A stretch of 64,000 nucleotides of DNA, taken from an uncultured OCS116 cluster bacterium. Lineage in GTDB: Bacteria > Pseudomonadota > Alphaproteobacteria > Rhizobiales > TMED25. The notes below the pieces were generated by a model. The model did not search any database. It was not told where the DNA came from and was given only the letters and a program-made list of their open reading frames with translations. Made by a program: the position numbers and the translations under genes. Positions 17,455 to 26,425 of this stretch are shown piece by piece; position 1 is the stretch's first letter, and every line of letters starts with the position of its first letter. The DNA lies in contig CACMIP010000001.1 in assembly GCA_902613795.1 (NCBI GenBank), forward strand, positions 106,087 through 170,086. Direction: 5' to 3'.

Positions 17455-17697
17455 ATGCAAGCATCTCAACAAACAAAAAAACCGTATTTTCGCAGTTCAC
17501 GGAATTGCCCACTGTCCGAGCCAGACTCACCACCTGTCGATTATAAAAATGTAAAATTACTACAGAAATATATTTCCGAACGCGGTAAAATGATACCAAG
17601 CAGAATTACTTCTGTCTCAGCAAAAAAACAACGTGAGCTGGCGGTGGCAGTAAAGCGTGCAAGGTTTCTTGGCTTATTGCCATATTTGCAAAGATAA
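17455..17697 (+). CDS. rpsR: 30S ribosomal protein S18
   Basis: An 80-residue basic protein of the small subunit, partner of S6. [27 protein letters not shown] and [13 protein letters not shown] are the standard S18 blocks. Its N-terminal extension, [17 protein letters not shown], contains a single cysteine of the kind seen in S18 proteins. It lies between rpsF and the DUF2232 membrane protein, the usual alphaproteobacterial order. Confidence 0.96.
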   Translation: MQASQQTKKPYFRSSRNCPLSEPDSPPVDYKNVKLLQKYISERGKMIPSRITSVSAKKQRELAVAVKRARFLGLLPYLQR

Positions 17698-17749
17698 ATA
17701 TTTTTATTGGTTGGGCATAACCCTAACCGCAAAGTAGCGGGACAGCGAC

Positions 17750-18679
17750 ATGATAAAAAAACAGATATCTATCTTATTACTTGCCATCTTGCTGCAAGCA
17801 CTGTTCTTCATCTACCCATTATCGGGAAATTCTGGGATCTTATTTAATCTATTTCTATTTTGCCCCTTACCGCTCTATTTTTTAGGAATTCTATTTGGAT
17901 ACAGATACGTCATATTTGCTTCAATTCCAGCAATATTAATTATCTATACATATGGCTTTAATATTGCTATTACTTATTCGCTATTCTTTGCATTACCCTG
18001 TGTCTACCTATCGTATTATATTGGACTTAACAAAGTATCTGGTTCTGACGCAAAAGAAGTGATCTGGTATCCACTTTCACTAATTTTTTCGAAAATAATT
18101 ATGCTATCTCTATTTTTGAGTCTAATTGGTATCTTATTTTTGGGTACAAATATTATTGACTATAACGAAACAATATCAACAATTTACTCTGATGTTTATC
18201 AAATTAGACCTGATCTGGAACAAACGATTCAGCTAAATAATATTGCCTTGATGTCAGCGAGTCTACCGTCAATACTTGTTGCATTTTGGATATTAATTTT
18301 TTTAGTTAACCTATGGATCGCTACAAAAATTACCAGAAAAATAGATAGCAATGCCAGAATCTGGGATGGTTTTGATGAAATCAGCTTACCAAAGCATTTC
18401 ATTTATCTGCTGATGGCTTTCTTAGTATTAGCATTCGCAGCTCAGGGCATAATAAAAGTGATATCGATAACAGGGGCAACTGCAATACTTATGGGCTATT
18501 CTATAAACGGGTTGTCTGTTTTACATAACGTCACAAAAAACTTTAATTTAAGACCATTAGTGCTTACCACACTGTATATTTTGGTCTTACTATTTGTACC
18601 ATTTATAATCCCAGTCACTATCTTGGGGATTATGGATTACAAAAATAATTTAAGAAATAAAATTAAATCAAGGAGATAA
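17750..18679 (+). CDS. DUF2232 family membrane protein
   Basis: A 309-residue integral membrane protein of unknown function. I see about eight hydrophobic segments, starting with a long N-terminal one (about 5-25) and ending with segments near 265-300 before the basic tail KNNLRNKIKSRR. DUF2232 proteins occupy this position between rpsR and rplI in many alphaproteobacteria, and both topology and location match. Transport or envelope roles have been suggested for such proteins, but nothing in the sequence shows a catalytic or binding site. An AAGGAGAT near its end serves rplI. Confidence 0.8.
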   Translation: MIKKQISILLLAILLQALFFIYPLSGNSGILFNLFLFCPLPLYFLGILFGYRYVIFASIPAILIIYTYGFNIAITYSLFFALPCVYLSYYIGLNKVSGSDAKEVIWYPLSLIFSKIIMLSLFLSLIGILFLGTNIIDYNETISTIYSDVYQIRPDLEQTIQLNNIALMSASLPSILVAFWILIFLVNLWIATKITRKIDSNARIWDGFDEISLPKHFIYLLMAFLVLAFAAQGIIKVISITGATAILMGYSINGLSVLHNVTKNFNLRPLVLTTLYILVLLFVPFIIPVTILGIMDYKNNLRNKIKSRR

Positions 18680-18682
18680 AAA

Positions 18683-19351
18683 ATGAAAATAATCTTACTG
18701 GAAAAAGTTGAAAAACTCGGATCACTTGGAGATCAAGTAGAAGTTAAGAATGGCTATGCACGTAATTATCTTTTGCCAACAGGTAAAGCACTTAGAGCGA
18801 CTGAAGAAAATATTAAGTATTTTGAGGAAAAAGCATCTGATTTAAAAAAGAAGAATGAAAAAGACGTGAAAGAAGCAAACAAATTCCTAGATAAAATTAC
18901 TGGAAAAACTTTTGTTGTGATAAGGCAAGCTGGAGAAAATGGTCAGCTCTTTGGTTCAGTGACAACGCGAGATATTGCCAACCTTCTCAAGGATAATGGC
19001 ATTGATGAAATCAAAAAAAATCAGGTATCACTAATTGAACCAATCAAAGCTCTTGGCATTGTCGACGTTAAAGTTAATTTACATGCCGAGGTATCAACAA
19101 TAATAAAAATAAATATTGCAAGAACCGAAGAAGAAGCCGAACTGCAGGAGAGCGGTAGGGTTGTATCCATGGATGAGAGTCAATTAGATGAAGATGCTGT
19201 TATGGATGTTTTTGATGATGGTGTCGAAGCCGAACTCAGTGAGGAGGTCACTAATGAGGCCCATGATGAAAGCTCAGAGGTAAATGATGACGAAAGAACT
19301 GATGGCGGTGATGCGGCAGTTGAAGAAAAAAAAGGTCAGGAAAAAGAATAA
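18683..19351 (+). CDS. rplI: 50S ribosomal protein L9 with acidic tail
   Basis: The first 150 or so residues are a normal bL9: KIILLEKVEKLGSLGDQVEVK NGYARN-type N-terminal RNA-binding domain, a connecting helix, then a C-terminal domain (GQLFGSVT, IKALGIVDVKVNLH). bL9 is usually about 150 residues. This one is 222, with an extra C-terminal stretch of about 70 residues that is highly acidic (rich in Glu and Asp, few hydrophobics) and ends EEKKGQEKE. The tail is probably disordered. The ATG is well supported by AAGGAGAT at 18670-18677. It ends the ribosomal part of the run; dnaB follows after 139 bases. Confidence 0.95.
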   Translation: MKIILLEKVEKLGSLGDQVEVKNGYARNYLLPTGKALRATEENIKYFEEKASDLKKKNEKDVKEANKFLDKITGKTFVVIRQAGENGQLFGSVTTRDIANLLKDNGIDEIKKNQVSLIEPIKALGIVDVKVNLHAEVSTIIKINIARTEEEAELQESGRVVSMDESQLDEDAVMDVFDDGVEAELSEEVTNEAHDESSEVNDDERTDGGDAAVEEKKGQEKE

Positions 19352-19455
19352 ATACTTCAGTCAAGATATTTTTTGGAAATTACGAATTAATGAATATTAG
19401 ATGTGGATTATTTTGAATAAATTTAAAAATAATTCTTAGTAACATTGCTTCTTCT

Positions 19456-19480
19456 ATATTCTTACATGAAGTAAGAGTAT
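19456..19480 (+). promoter_or_regulatory. Hairpin just upstream of dnaB
   Basis: ATATTCTTAC at 19456-19465 can pair with GTAAGAGTAT at 19471-19480 across a five-base loop. Nine of ten pairs are Watson-Crick and the tenth is G-U in RNA. It ends ten bases before the dnaB ATG, which has no clear ribosome-binding site of its own. It could influence dnaB translation or be an operator. No U-run follows, so it is not a terminator. Confidence 0.3.
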
Positions 19481-19490
19481 AAATTTAAGT

Positions 19491-20978
19491 ATGACATCAA
19501 TAATTCAAAATATACCCAGCAATTCAGAGGATGAATACAGGCAGCTGCCTCATAATTTAGACGCAGAGCAGCAGCTACTCGGTGCATTATTAGTCAATAA
19601 TGACTTATTTGATAAAATATCTAGTTATTTAAAGATTGAACATTTTTTTGAACACATACACGGTGTAATTTTCGATAATATATCAAAGCTTATTTTATCA
19701 AATAAACTTGCATCACCAATCACACTAAAAACACAAATCGATAATGATGAGAGATTTGAGGAGATTGATGGCAGCAAATATTTGATAAAACTTGCCGCCG
19801 AGTCCTCCTCAATAATAAATATTGATGAATATGCACAAATCATTCGTCATCTATACACATGGAGGAGTCTTGTTGATTTAGGAAATGATGTGGTTAATGT
19901 ATCCTATTCACCACCTGCAGATATGACACCATTTGATCACCTTGAATATATTGAGCAAAAATTATATTCACTTGCTGAGGATGAAAAATATGGAAATGAT
20001 TTTAAAAATTTTTCAACTGCATTAACAGAGGCAATTGATACTGCAGCAAGTGCTTATCATAAAGATGGTCAGGTCTCTGGGCTATCGAGCGGTTTTAAAG
20101 ATCTTGATAAGGTTCTTGGTGGTCTACAACCTTCCGATCTTCTGATCATTGCCGGTAGACCGTCAATGGGTAAAACAGCTTTTGCTACAAACATTGCCTT
20201 TCACATTGCTAATGCTTTTAATATTGGAGATAATGATACTGAGAAAAACCAGAGTCAAGGTGCAGTTGTGGGTTTTTTCTCACTAGAAATGTCATCGTCA
20301 CAACTTGCAACAAGAATAATATCTGAACAAACATCTGTATCCTCAGACAAAATTCGAAAGGGTCAAATCTCAAACATTGAATACGATAGACTAATTGATG
20401 TCGCCCGAAAACTTCAGGATATTCCACTATTTATCGATGAAACAGGTGGGATTAGTATAGGGCAATTAATTGCAAGAGCACGTAAACTAAAAAGGCAAAA
20501 TAATTTAGGCATTCTAATAATTGATTACCTTCAACTGCTGACATCCAGTAACAGAAGGTACAATGAGAATAGGGTACAGGAATTGTCTGAGATTACACAA
20601 AGTTTGAAAGCCCTAGCTAAGGAGTTAAATATCCCAATAATAGCGCTATCTCAACTTTCAAGACAAGTAGAAAATAGAGATGATAAAAAGCCGCAATTAT
20701 CCGATTTGAGAGAGTCCGGCTCCATAGAACAAGATGCTGATGTGGTAATGTTTTTGTACAGAGAAGAATATTATCTTGAGAAAAAACAGCCAAGAGAGGG
20801 AACGGAGGAATACATACAGTGGCAAGAAAGTATGGAAGAAGTACATCAAAAAGCCGAAGTAATTATTGGAAAGAATAGACATGGACCAACGCCAGTAATC
20901 GAAATGTATTTTGATGGCAACGTAACCCGCTTTACTGATTATACTTCAGATGATAAGCTTCCTGAGCGATTTGATTAA
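19491..20978 (+). CDS. dnaB: Replicative DNA helicase
   Basis: A 495-residue hexameric helicase that unwinds DNA at the replication fork. The N-terminal domain starts with LPHNLDAEQQLLGALL, a DnaB signature. The RecA-like motor has Walker A GRPSMGKTAFA near residue 223, the motif GFFSLEMSSSQLATR, Walker B IIDYLQLL near 345, and RESGSIEQDADVVMFLYRE. Length is normal and no intein is present. It sits between rplI and alr, a conserved alphaproteobacterial neighbourhood. Confidence 0.97.
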   Translation: MTSIIQNIPSNSEDEYRQLPHNLDAEQQLLGALLVNNDLFDKISSYLKIEHFFEHIHGVIFDNISKLILSNKLASPITLKTQIDNDERFEEIDGSKYLIKLAAESSSIINIDEYAQIIRHLYTWRSLVDLGNDVVNVSYSPPADMTPFDHLEYIEQKLYSLAEDEKYGNDFKNFSTALTEAIDTAASAYHKDGQVSGLSSGFKDLDKVLGGLQPSDLLIIAGRPSMGKTAFATNIAFHIANAFNIGDNDTEKNQSQGAVVGFFSLEMSSSQLATRIISEQTSVSSDKIRKGQISNIEYDRLIDVARKLQDIPLFIDETGGISIGQLIARARKLKRQNNLGILIIDYLQLLTSSNRRYNENRVQELSEITQSLKALAKELNIPIIALSQLSRQVENRDDKKPQLSDLRESGSIEQDADVVMFLYREEYYLEKKQPREGTEEYIQWQESMEEVHQKAEVIIGKNRHGPTPVIEMYFDGNVTRFTDYTSDDKLPERFD

Positions 20979-21008
20979 ATTTGACTTATCGAAGGTTATA
21001 AATGAAAA

Positions 21009-22115
21009 ATGAATGATAACGCGCAAAATATGTTATCAGCATTTATGCATGTAAATCTCGCTTCCATATCTCATAACTATCATAAAATCAGTAAATTTGT
21101 TGAGCCATCTATTTGCGCTGCCACAGTGAAGGCCGATGCCTATGGTTTGGGTCTAGAGGAAGTCGCAATTACTCTTCAAAATTCAGGATGCAAATATTTT
21201 TTCGTATCAGATTTATATGAAGCAATTAGACTCAGAAATATTTTTGGTTCAAATGATAATGTCGTATATGCGCTTAATGGATTAAAGCCTTCAATGACAA
21301 GTGAATATATTTCACATAAAATTATACCAGTCATTGGAAGCTCTGCCGAGCTTGACGAATATAGGGCCAATATTGATGAATGTGTGGAACATCGCATCGC
21401 CCTTCACTTTGATACAGGGTTCTCAAGGCTTGGTTTTGAGATGGATGAAATTAGTAAGTTACCAATCAATGGATTAAATATTGACCTAATCATGTCACAT
21501 CTTTCAACAGCCGAAGATCCGCAATCGAACCTACCTGAAAACCAACTTAATAAGCTTTTAAATACAACCAATAGATTTGTTGGGATAAAAAAAACTATTG
21601 CGAACTCAGCTGCAATTTTCAGAGGTAAATCTTTTTTACTTGATATGGTTAGACCAGGAATTAGCCTATATTGTGGCTATAATGAAAAAGGAACCATAAA
21701 TAGGTTAGAGTCTGCAATTGAATTATATGCTCCAATAATACAAATAAAAGATATAAAAGCTGGCTCAACAATAGGATACGGAGCTTCATATAGAGCTATC
21801 AAAGATATTAGAATTGCACTCGTAGAATTCGGCTACGCTGATGGTCTACCATGGTCATTAAAATCGACGAATCATCAATCTGGTGGACAGTTCTATTTTA
21901 ACAATGCTCCAACACCAATAGTGGGCAGAGTTTCTATGGATATTGTTGCAATTGATGTAACGGAGATAAAAAATGATATAAAAAGAGGTGATTTTGTAGA
22001 AATAATTGGATCAAATCAAAATATTGATACCTTAGCTAAAAATGCTGGTACAATAAGCTATGAAATACTTACAAGATTAAACTCAAGAGTCAAAAAGCAC
22101 TATAAATATGTATAG
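21009..22115 (+). CDS. alr: Alanine racemase
   Basis: A 368-residue PLP enzyme that makes D-alanine for peptidoglycan. The PLP lysine is in ATVKADAYGLGL (about residue 41). The second catalytic base, Tyr, is in GYGASYRA in the C-terminal domain (about 260), and GRVSMDIVAID is also typical. The gene overlaps mlaE by eight bases. The D-amino-acid aminotransferase at 53194-54060 is a possible second source or sink of D-alanine. Confidence 0.94.
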   Translation: MNDNAQNMLSAFMHVNLASISHNYHKISKFVEPSICAATVKADAYGLGLEEVAITLQNSGCKYFFVSDLYEAIRLRNIFGSNDNVVYALNGLKPSMTSEYISHKIIPVIGSSAELDEYRANIDECVEHRIALHFDTGFSRLGFEMDEISKLPINGLNIDLIMSHLSTAEDPQSNLPENQLNKLLNTTNRFVGIKKTIANSAAIFRGKSFLLDMVRPGISLYCGYNEKGTINRLESAIELYAPIIQIKDIKAGSTIGYGASYRAIKDIRIALVEFGYADGLPWSLKSTNHQSGGQFYFNNAPTPIVGRVSMDIVAIDVTEIKNDIKRGDFVEIIGSNQNIDTLAKNAGTISYEILTRLNSRVKKHYKYV

Positions 22116-22896
22116 ATATATTTATGTTATCCCAGAAGCAATAGGCCGGTCTGTTTTAAAGATGTGCGCAAGTATTGGACGTATTGCAATTTTCTTTTAT
22201 GACTTTGTTGTATCTCTGTTTACGCCACCTTTTTATATTAAATCATTATTAAATCAATTGGTTAGGATTGGTTATAATTCTCTTCCAGTAATTGGGCTTA
22301 CGGCTTTTTTCACTGGCGGCGTATTAGCATTACAAATATATGTAGGGGGCTCAAGATTTAATGCTGAAAATATTGTTGCGTCAATTGTTGCGCTGGGAAT
22401 TACCAGAGAATTAGGTCCTGTAATCGCCGGATTAATGCTAGCAGGAAGAGTTTCAGCTTCAATTTCGGCAGAAATTGCAACAATGAGGGTAACAGAACAA
22501 ATTGATGCGCTCATTACACTATCAACAAATCCAATGAAATATCTAGTTGTACCCAGGGTGCTAGCAGCCGTTATAAGTCTGCCAATCTTGGTAATTATTG
22601 CTGACATAATTGGAATAATGGGTGGCTTTGTTGTGGGAACAAAAACTCTTGGATTTATTGAGCAAAGCTACATCAAAAATACACTAGATATTATCGAGCT
22701 CCACGATGTAATGTCAGGTCTGATTAAAGCTGCTGTATTTGGTTTTATTGTTGCCTTTATGGGCTGCTATCACGGATATAATTCCACCGGAGGCGCGCAA
22801 GGCGTTGGTAGATCAACCACACTAGCAGTTGTTTCTGCGTCAATTTTGATATTAGCGTCAAACTATATCTTAACATCATTAGTTTTTACAAATTAG
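22108..22896 (+). CDS. mlaE: Phospholipid transport ABC permease MlaE
   Basis: A 262-residue membrane permease with about six hydrophobic helices. Family blocks include LPVIGLTAFFTGGVLALQ near residue 55, ALGITRELGPVIAGLMLAGR near 95 and EIATMRVTEQIDAL near 117. MlaE forms the inner-membrane channel for moving phospholipids to or from the outer membrane. It overlaps alr and is followed five bases later by mlaF. MlaD, which completes the complex, is not adjacent here. Confidence 0.92.
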   Translation: MYRYIYVIPEAIGRSVLKMCASIGRIAIFFYDFVVSLFTPPFYIKSLLNQLVRIGYNSLPVIGLTAFFTGGVLALQIYVGGSRFNAENIVASIVALGITRELGPVIAGLMLAGRVSASISAEIATMRVTEQIDALITLSTNPMKYLVVPRVLAAVISLPILVIIADIIGIMGGFVVGTKTLGFIEQSYIKNTLDIIELHDVMSGLIKAAVFGFIVAFMGCYHGYNSTGGAQGVGRSTTLAVVSASILILASNYILTSLVFTN

Positions 22897-22901
22897 ATAA
22901 A

Positions 22902-23663
22902 ATGGATCACATACTAAAAATAAATGAATTATCAAAATCATTCGGTGATAAATCTGTGTTGGATAATCTGTCAATTAATATTGAACGAAATAAATCGCAG
23001 GTAATTATCGGTGGCTCAGGTACTGGAAAATCTGTGCTATTAAAATGTATTTTGGGCCTTATAGAGCCTGATGGCGGAGAAATATTCTTTAATCAACAGA
23101 TCCTGAACAAAAAAAATCGAGCTGACATAGATTTTCATAGTAAAATTGGTATGCTGTTCCAAGGGGCTGCATTATTCGATAGCTTGAATGTGCAAGAAAA
23201 CATCACATTTGGGATAAAGAAACTTGATAGTAACCATGTTAATTTGACAGAGATAGCCGTTGACAAATTGAAAAAGGTTGGCTTAGACTCATCTGTTTTA
23301 TGTCTATATCCATCTGAACTATCGGGTGGGATGCAAAAGAGAGTTGCACTCGCAAGAGCAATTGCACGAAATCCTGAACTTCTTTTTTTTGATGAACCGA
23401 CAACTGGACTTGATCCAATTATGGCTGATGTTATCAATAATTTAATTAATGAGGTTATCGAAGAGGTAGGCGCTACCGCAATCACAATCACTCACGACAT
23501 GGAAAGTGCCAAAAAAATAGCTGACAACATTTCAATGCTCTATAAAGGCGCGGTGATATGGACGGGAGATGCAGTGGATATCAACAGCTCCAACAATCCT
23601 TATGTTGATCAATTTATTAAGGGTAGCTCTGAAGGACCTATAAAAATTAACCCGAATGATTAA
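22902..23663 (+). CDS. mlaF: Phospholipid transport ATP-binding protein MlaF
   Basis: A 253-residue ABC ATPase that powers MlaE. Walker A is GGSGTGKSVLLK (about 36), the Q-loop MLFQGAALFDSL, the ABC signature LSGGMQKRVALARA (about 140), and Walker B LLFFDEPTTGLDP, followed by ITHDM with the switch His. The residues after the Q-loop (GALFDSL type) are characteristic of the MlaF/Ttg2A subgroup. The pair mlaE-mlaF is separated from cvpA by only three bases. Confidence 0.92.
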   Translation: MDHILKINELSKSFGDKSVLDNLSINIERNKSQVIIGGSGTGKSVLLKCILGLIEPDGGEIFFNQQILNKKNRADIDFHSKIGMLFQGAALFDSLNVQENITFGIKKLDSNHVNLTEIAVDKLKKVGLDSSVLCLYPSELSGGMQKRVALARAIARNPELLFFDEPTTGLDPIMADVINNLINEVIEEVGATAITITHDMESAKKIADNISMLYKGAVIWTGDAVDINSSNNPYVDQFIKGSSEGPIKINPND

Positions 23664-23666
23664 ACA

Positions 23667-24236
23667 ATGACTGACGCGATTTCTTTTTTTGATACAATAC
23701 TTCTACTTTTATTATTTCTATCATCATTTTTTGCGATGTTAAGAGGTTTTACAAGAGAAACGCTCTCTATACTATCATGGTTTATTGCAGCAATGGCATC
23801 ATTTATTGCCTACACAAATGACCAATCTCGTTCTTTTGCAAGCGGTATATTGCAGCCTGATTGGCTTGCTTATTCCTTACTTGTAGGTATTGTTTTTGTT
23901 GTAGCACTTATTATGAGCGCATTCATTTCATCTAAAATATCCAAGCTTGTTCTGAAAAGTAATATTGGTATCTTAGATAGGATATTTGGAATTTGCTTTG
24001 GTTTCATCAGGGGATATTTAATTATAATGCTTCTATTTATTGGCATGACTTGGTTATTTGAACCAAATGAGCCTGACTGGTTAAGTAAATCAATTTTTTA
24101 TGATCATCTTGAATCAAGCAAAGAAAAGATTTACGGCTATCTACCTGAGAACCCGGGTGAAATAATGGATAATATAAATTTTGAAAATTTAGAAGAAAAA
24201 CTTAATCTTAACAACATAGAAGTCCCGACAAATTAG
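23667..24236 (+). CDS. cvpA: CvpA family membrane protein
   Basis: A 189-residue inner-membrane protein with four hydrophobic segments (about 8-28, 32-50, 65-88 and 103-125) and an acidic soluble tail. FFAMLRGFTRETLSILSW near residue 20 is the CvpA signature, and GILDRIFGICFGFIRGYLI near 103 is also typical. In other bacteria CvpA is linked to colicin V export and to envelope stress or bile tolerance; its molecular action is unknown. It is followed two bases later by purF, the cvpA-purF order found throughout proteobacteria. Confidence 0.9.
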   Translation: MTDAISFFDTILLLLLFLSSFFAMLRGFTRETLSILSWFIAAMASFIAYTNDQSRSFASGILQPDWLAYSLLVGIVFVVALIMSAFISSKISKLVLKSNIGILDRIFGICFGFIRGYLIIMLLFIGMTWLFEPNEPDWLSKSIFYDHLESSKEKIYGYLPENPGEIMDNINFENLEEKLNLNNIEVPTN

Positions 24237-24238
24237 AT

Positions 24239-25684
24239 ATGAATAATAACATAGCAGATGATCGTTTAAGAGAAGAGTGTGGAGTTTTTGGAGTGCTTGG
24301 GCATCCTGACTCAGCTCAATTGACGGTCCTGGGTTTACACGCTTTGCAGCATCGTGGGCAAGAGGCTGTTGGAATTGTGACTTTTGATGGAACTAAATTT
24401 CAATCCGAAAAAAGACTTGGGCTTGTTGGAGATAACTTTACAAAGCAACCTATTATTGAAAAATTATCCGGCATTTCGGCTATTGGCCACGTCAGATACT
24501 CAACACGCGGGGAAACAATTTTGCGGAATGTTCAACCGCTCTACGCAGACCTTGATACGGGTGGCTTCACTGTTGGTCACAATGGCAATCTTACTAATAC
24601 TCTACTACTACGTGAGAAACTTGTTTCAAGCGGGGCGATTTTCCAATCCACCTCAGACACGGAGGTCATACTGCATTTAGTGGCAAAAAGTAAAAAAATA
24701 AAATTTATTGATAAATTTATTGACGCCCTTGGTTATCTAGAGGGGGCCTATTCTCTCGTGGCACTGACCAATAAAAAGTTGATTGGTGCAAGGGATCCAC
24801 TTGGAATTAGACCATTAGTTCTTGGAAAACTTGATAAATCTTACATTTTAGCATCTGAAACATGCGCACTGGATATTATTGGTGCTGAGTTTATTAGAGA
24901 AGTGGAAAATGGTGAAGTTATAGTGATTACTGATGATGGAATTGAGAGCCACTACCCTTTTCCAAAGCAAAGCCCTAGACCTTGCATATTTGAATATATT
25001 TATTTTGCAATGCCTCATAGCGTTATTGGCGGTAAGAGTGTGTATGAAATACGAAAACAACTTGGATACGAGCTTTCAAAAGAAGATAATGTAAAAGCTG
25101 ACATTGTTGTTCCAGTACCAGACTCAGGCGTTCCGGCAGCACTTGGCTATTCCGAGGGATCAAAGATTAATTTTGATTATGGATTAATTCGTAATCATTA
25201 TGTTGGAAGGACATTTATAGAACCAACTCAAAATATCAGACAATTTGGGGTAAGGCTAAAACATTCGGCTAACGTGCAAATGGTAAAAAATAAAAGTGTA
25301 GTACTCTTAGATGATAGCTTAGTTAGAGGCACAACCTCCGTAAAAATAGTGAGAATGCTCTTTGAGTCAGGCGCGAAAGAGGTGCATTTAAGAATTGCAT
25401 CACCACCCATAAAATACAGCGACTACTATGGAATTGATACCCCAGAAAAAGATAGCTTGCTCGCAGCAAAGCACAATCTCGATGAGATGAGAGACTATAT
25501 TGGTTGCACATCTCTAAAATTTTTATCAATTGAGGGTTTATATAGGGCATTAGGATACAGCGAGAGAAACAACGAAATGCCACAATTTACAGATCATTGC
25601 TTTACCGGTGACTACCCAACCAAATTGAGTGATATTGAACAAATCCCAGATCATACAAGCCAACTATCACTCTTAGAGGAATAA
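24239..25684 (+). CDS. purF: Amidophosphoribosyltransferase
   Basis: A 481-residue enzyme for the first committed step of purine synthesis, making phosphoribosylamine from PRPP and glutamine. The N-terminal glutaminase nucleophile is Cys14 in EECGVFGV, which becomes the first residue after removal of a 13-residue propeptide; ALQHRGQEAVGI and GHVRYSTRG follow. The PRPP-binding loop VVLLDDSLVRGTTS lies near residue 358. Length is normal. It joins purM/purN and guaA/guaB in giving this window five purine genes at three loci. Confidence 0.96.
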   Translation: MNNNIADDRLREECGVFGVLGHPDSAQLTVLGLHALQHRGQEAVGIVTFDGTKFQSEKRLGLVGDNFTKQPIIEKLSGISAIGHVRYSTRGETILRNVQPLYADLDTGGFTVGHNGNLTNTLLLREKLVSSGAIFQSTSDTEVILHLVAKSKKIKFIDKFIDALGYLEGAYSLVALTNKKLIGARDPLGIRPLVLGKLDKSYILASETCALDIIGAEFIREVENGEVIVITDDGIESHYPFPKQSPRPCIFEYIYFAMPHSVIGGKSVYEIRKQLGYELSKEDNVKADIVVPVPDSGVPAALGYSEGSKINFDYGLIRNHYVGRTFIEPTQNIRQFGVRLKHSANVQMVKNKSVVLLDDSLVRGTTSVKIVRMLFESGAKEVHLRIASPPIKYSDYYGIDTPEKDSLLAAKHNLDEMRDYIGCTSLKFLSIEGLYRALGYSERNNEMPQFTDHCFTGDYPTKLSDIEQIPDHTSQLSLLEE

Positions 25685-25690
25685 ATTAAG

Positions 25691-26425
25691 GTGTCTTTTG
25701 ATTTGAAAGGAATGAATATACTAATTACAGGGGCATCCAGTGGGATTGGGAGGCAAGCGGCGCTTACATATGGAAAACGCGGAGCTAACATTATAGCACT
25801 GGGACGTTCACAGAGCGCACTGGAGACGCTTGATGATGATCTCGTAAAATACAATTGTAATGTGAGTCTAGTTCCATTTAATTTAATGCAATTTGATCTC
25901 ATAAAGGATATGGAGCAAAAATTATCTGAAAGAATAGATCATCTAGATGTATTGTTTTTAAATGCTGCAGCATTTGGAAGTTTGACACCGATTACACATA
26001 TAACTGAGGCGGAATGGAATGAGACTTTTGCAGTAAATTTGACATCTAATGTAATATTTTTGAAGTTGTTTGAGCCTTACTTAAAAAAGACAAATCAATC
26101 ACAAGTCCTAATAACCACTACAGAAATCATCAATCAGAAAAAACCTTTTTGGGGCTTATATTCAGCATCCAAGGCAGCGTTAGAGCAAATAGCATATAGC
26201 TATGCTGAAGAAACTCAAAACACAAATATAAAAGTTAACCTGATTGATCCAGGTATCGTCAATACCAAACTAAGATTAAAAGCCTATCCTGGCGAAGATA
26301 AGCAAAAAATTACACAGCCATCAGACCTATCAGATTTTTTCGAAGATATATTATTCAATGATAAATTTACTAATGGTGAATTAATTAGATATACCGATTG
26401 GCTGGAGTCATCCAAGCGTGTTTAA
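25691..26425 (+). CDS. Short-chain dehydrogenase (YciK-like)
   Basis: A 244-residue SDR oxidoreductase of unknown substrate. The NAD(P) motif TGASSGIGRQAAL lies near residue 14, LNAAAFGSL replaces the usual NNAG near 90, and the active-site YSASKAALE (Tyr-x3-Lys) is near 156. Resemblance to the YciK branch is inferred from the VNLIDPGIVNTKLR segment. It starts with GTG after a seven-base gap from purF, so it is probably co-transcribed with it. Its stop overlaps that of der by four bases. Confidence 0.75.
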   Translation: MSFDLKGMNILITGASSGIGRQAALTYGKRGANIIALGRSQSALETLDDDLVKYNCNVSLVPFNLMQFDLIKDMEQKLSERIDHLDVLFLNAAAFGSLTPITHITEAEWNETFAVNLTSNVIFLKLFEPYLKKTNQSQVLITTTEIINQKKPFWGLYSASKAALEQIAYSYAEETQNTNIKVNLIDPGIVNTKLRLKAYPGEDKQKITQPSDLSDFFEDILFNDKFTNGELIRYTDWLESSKRV

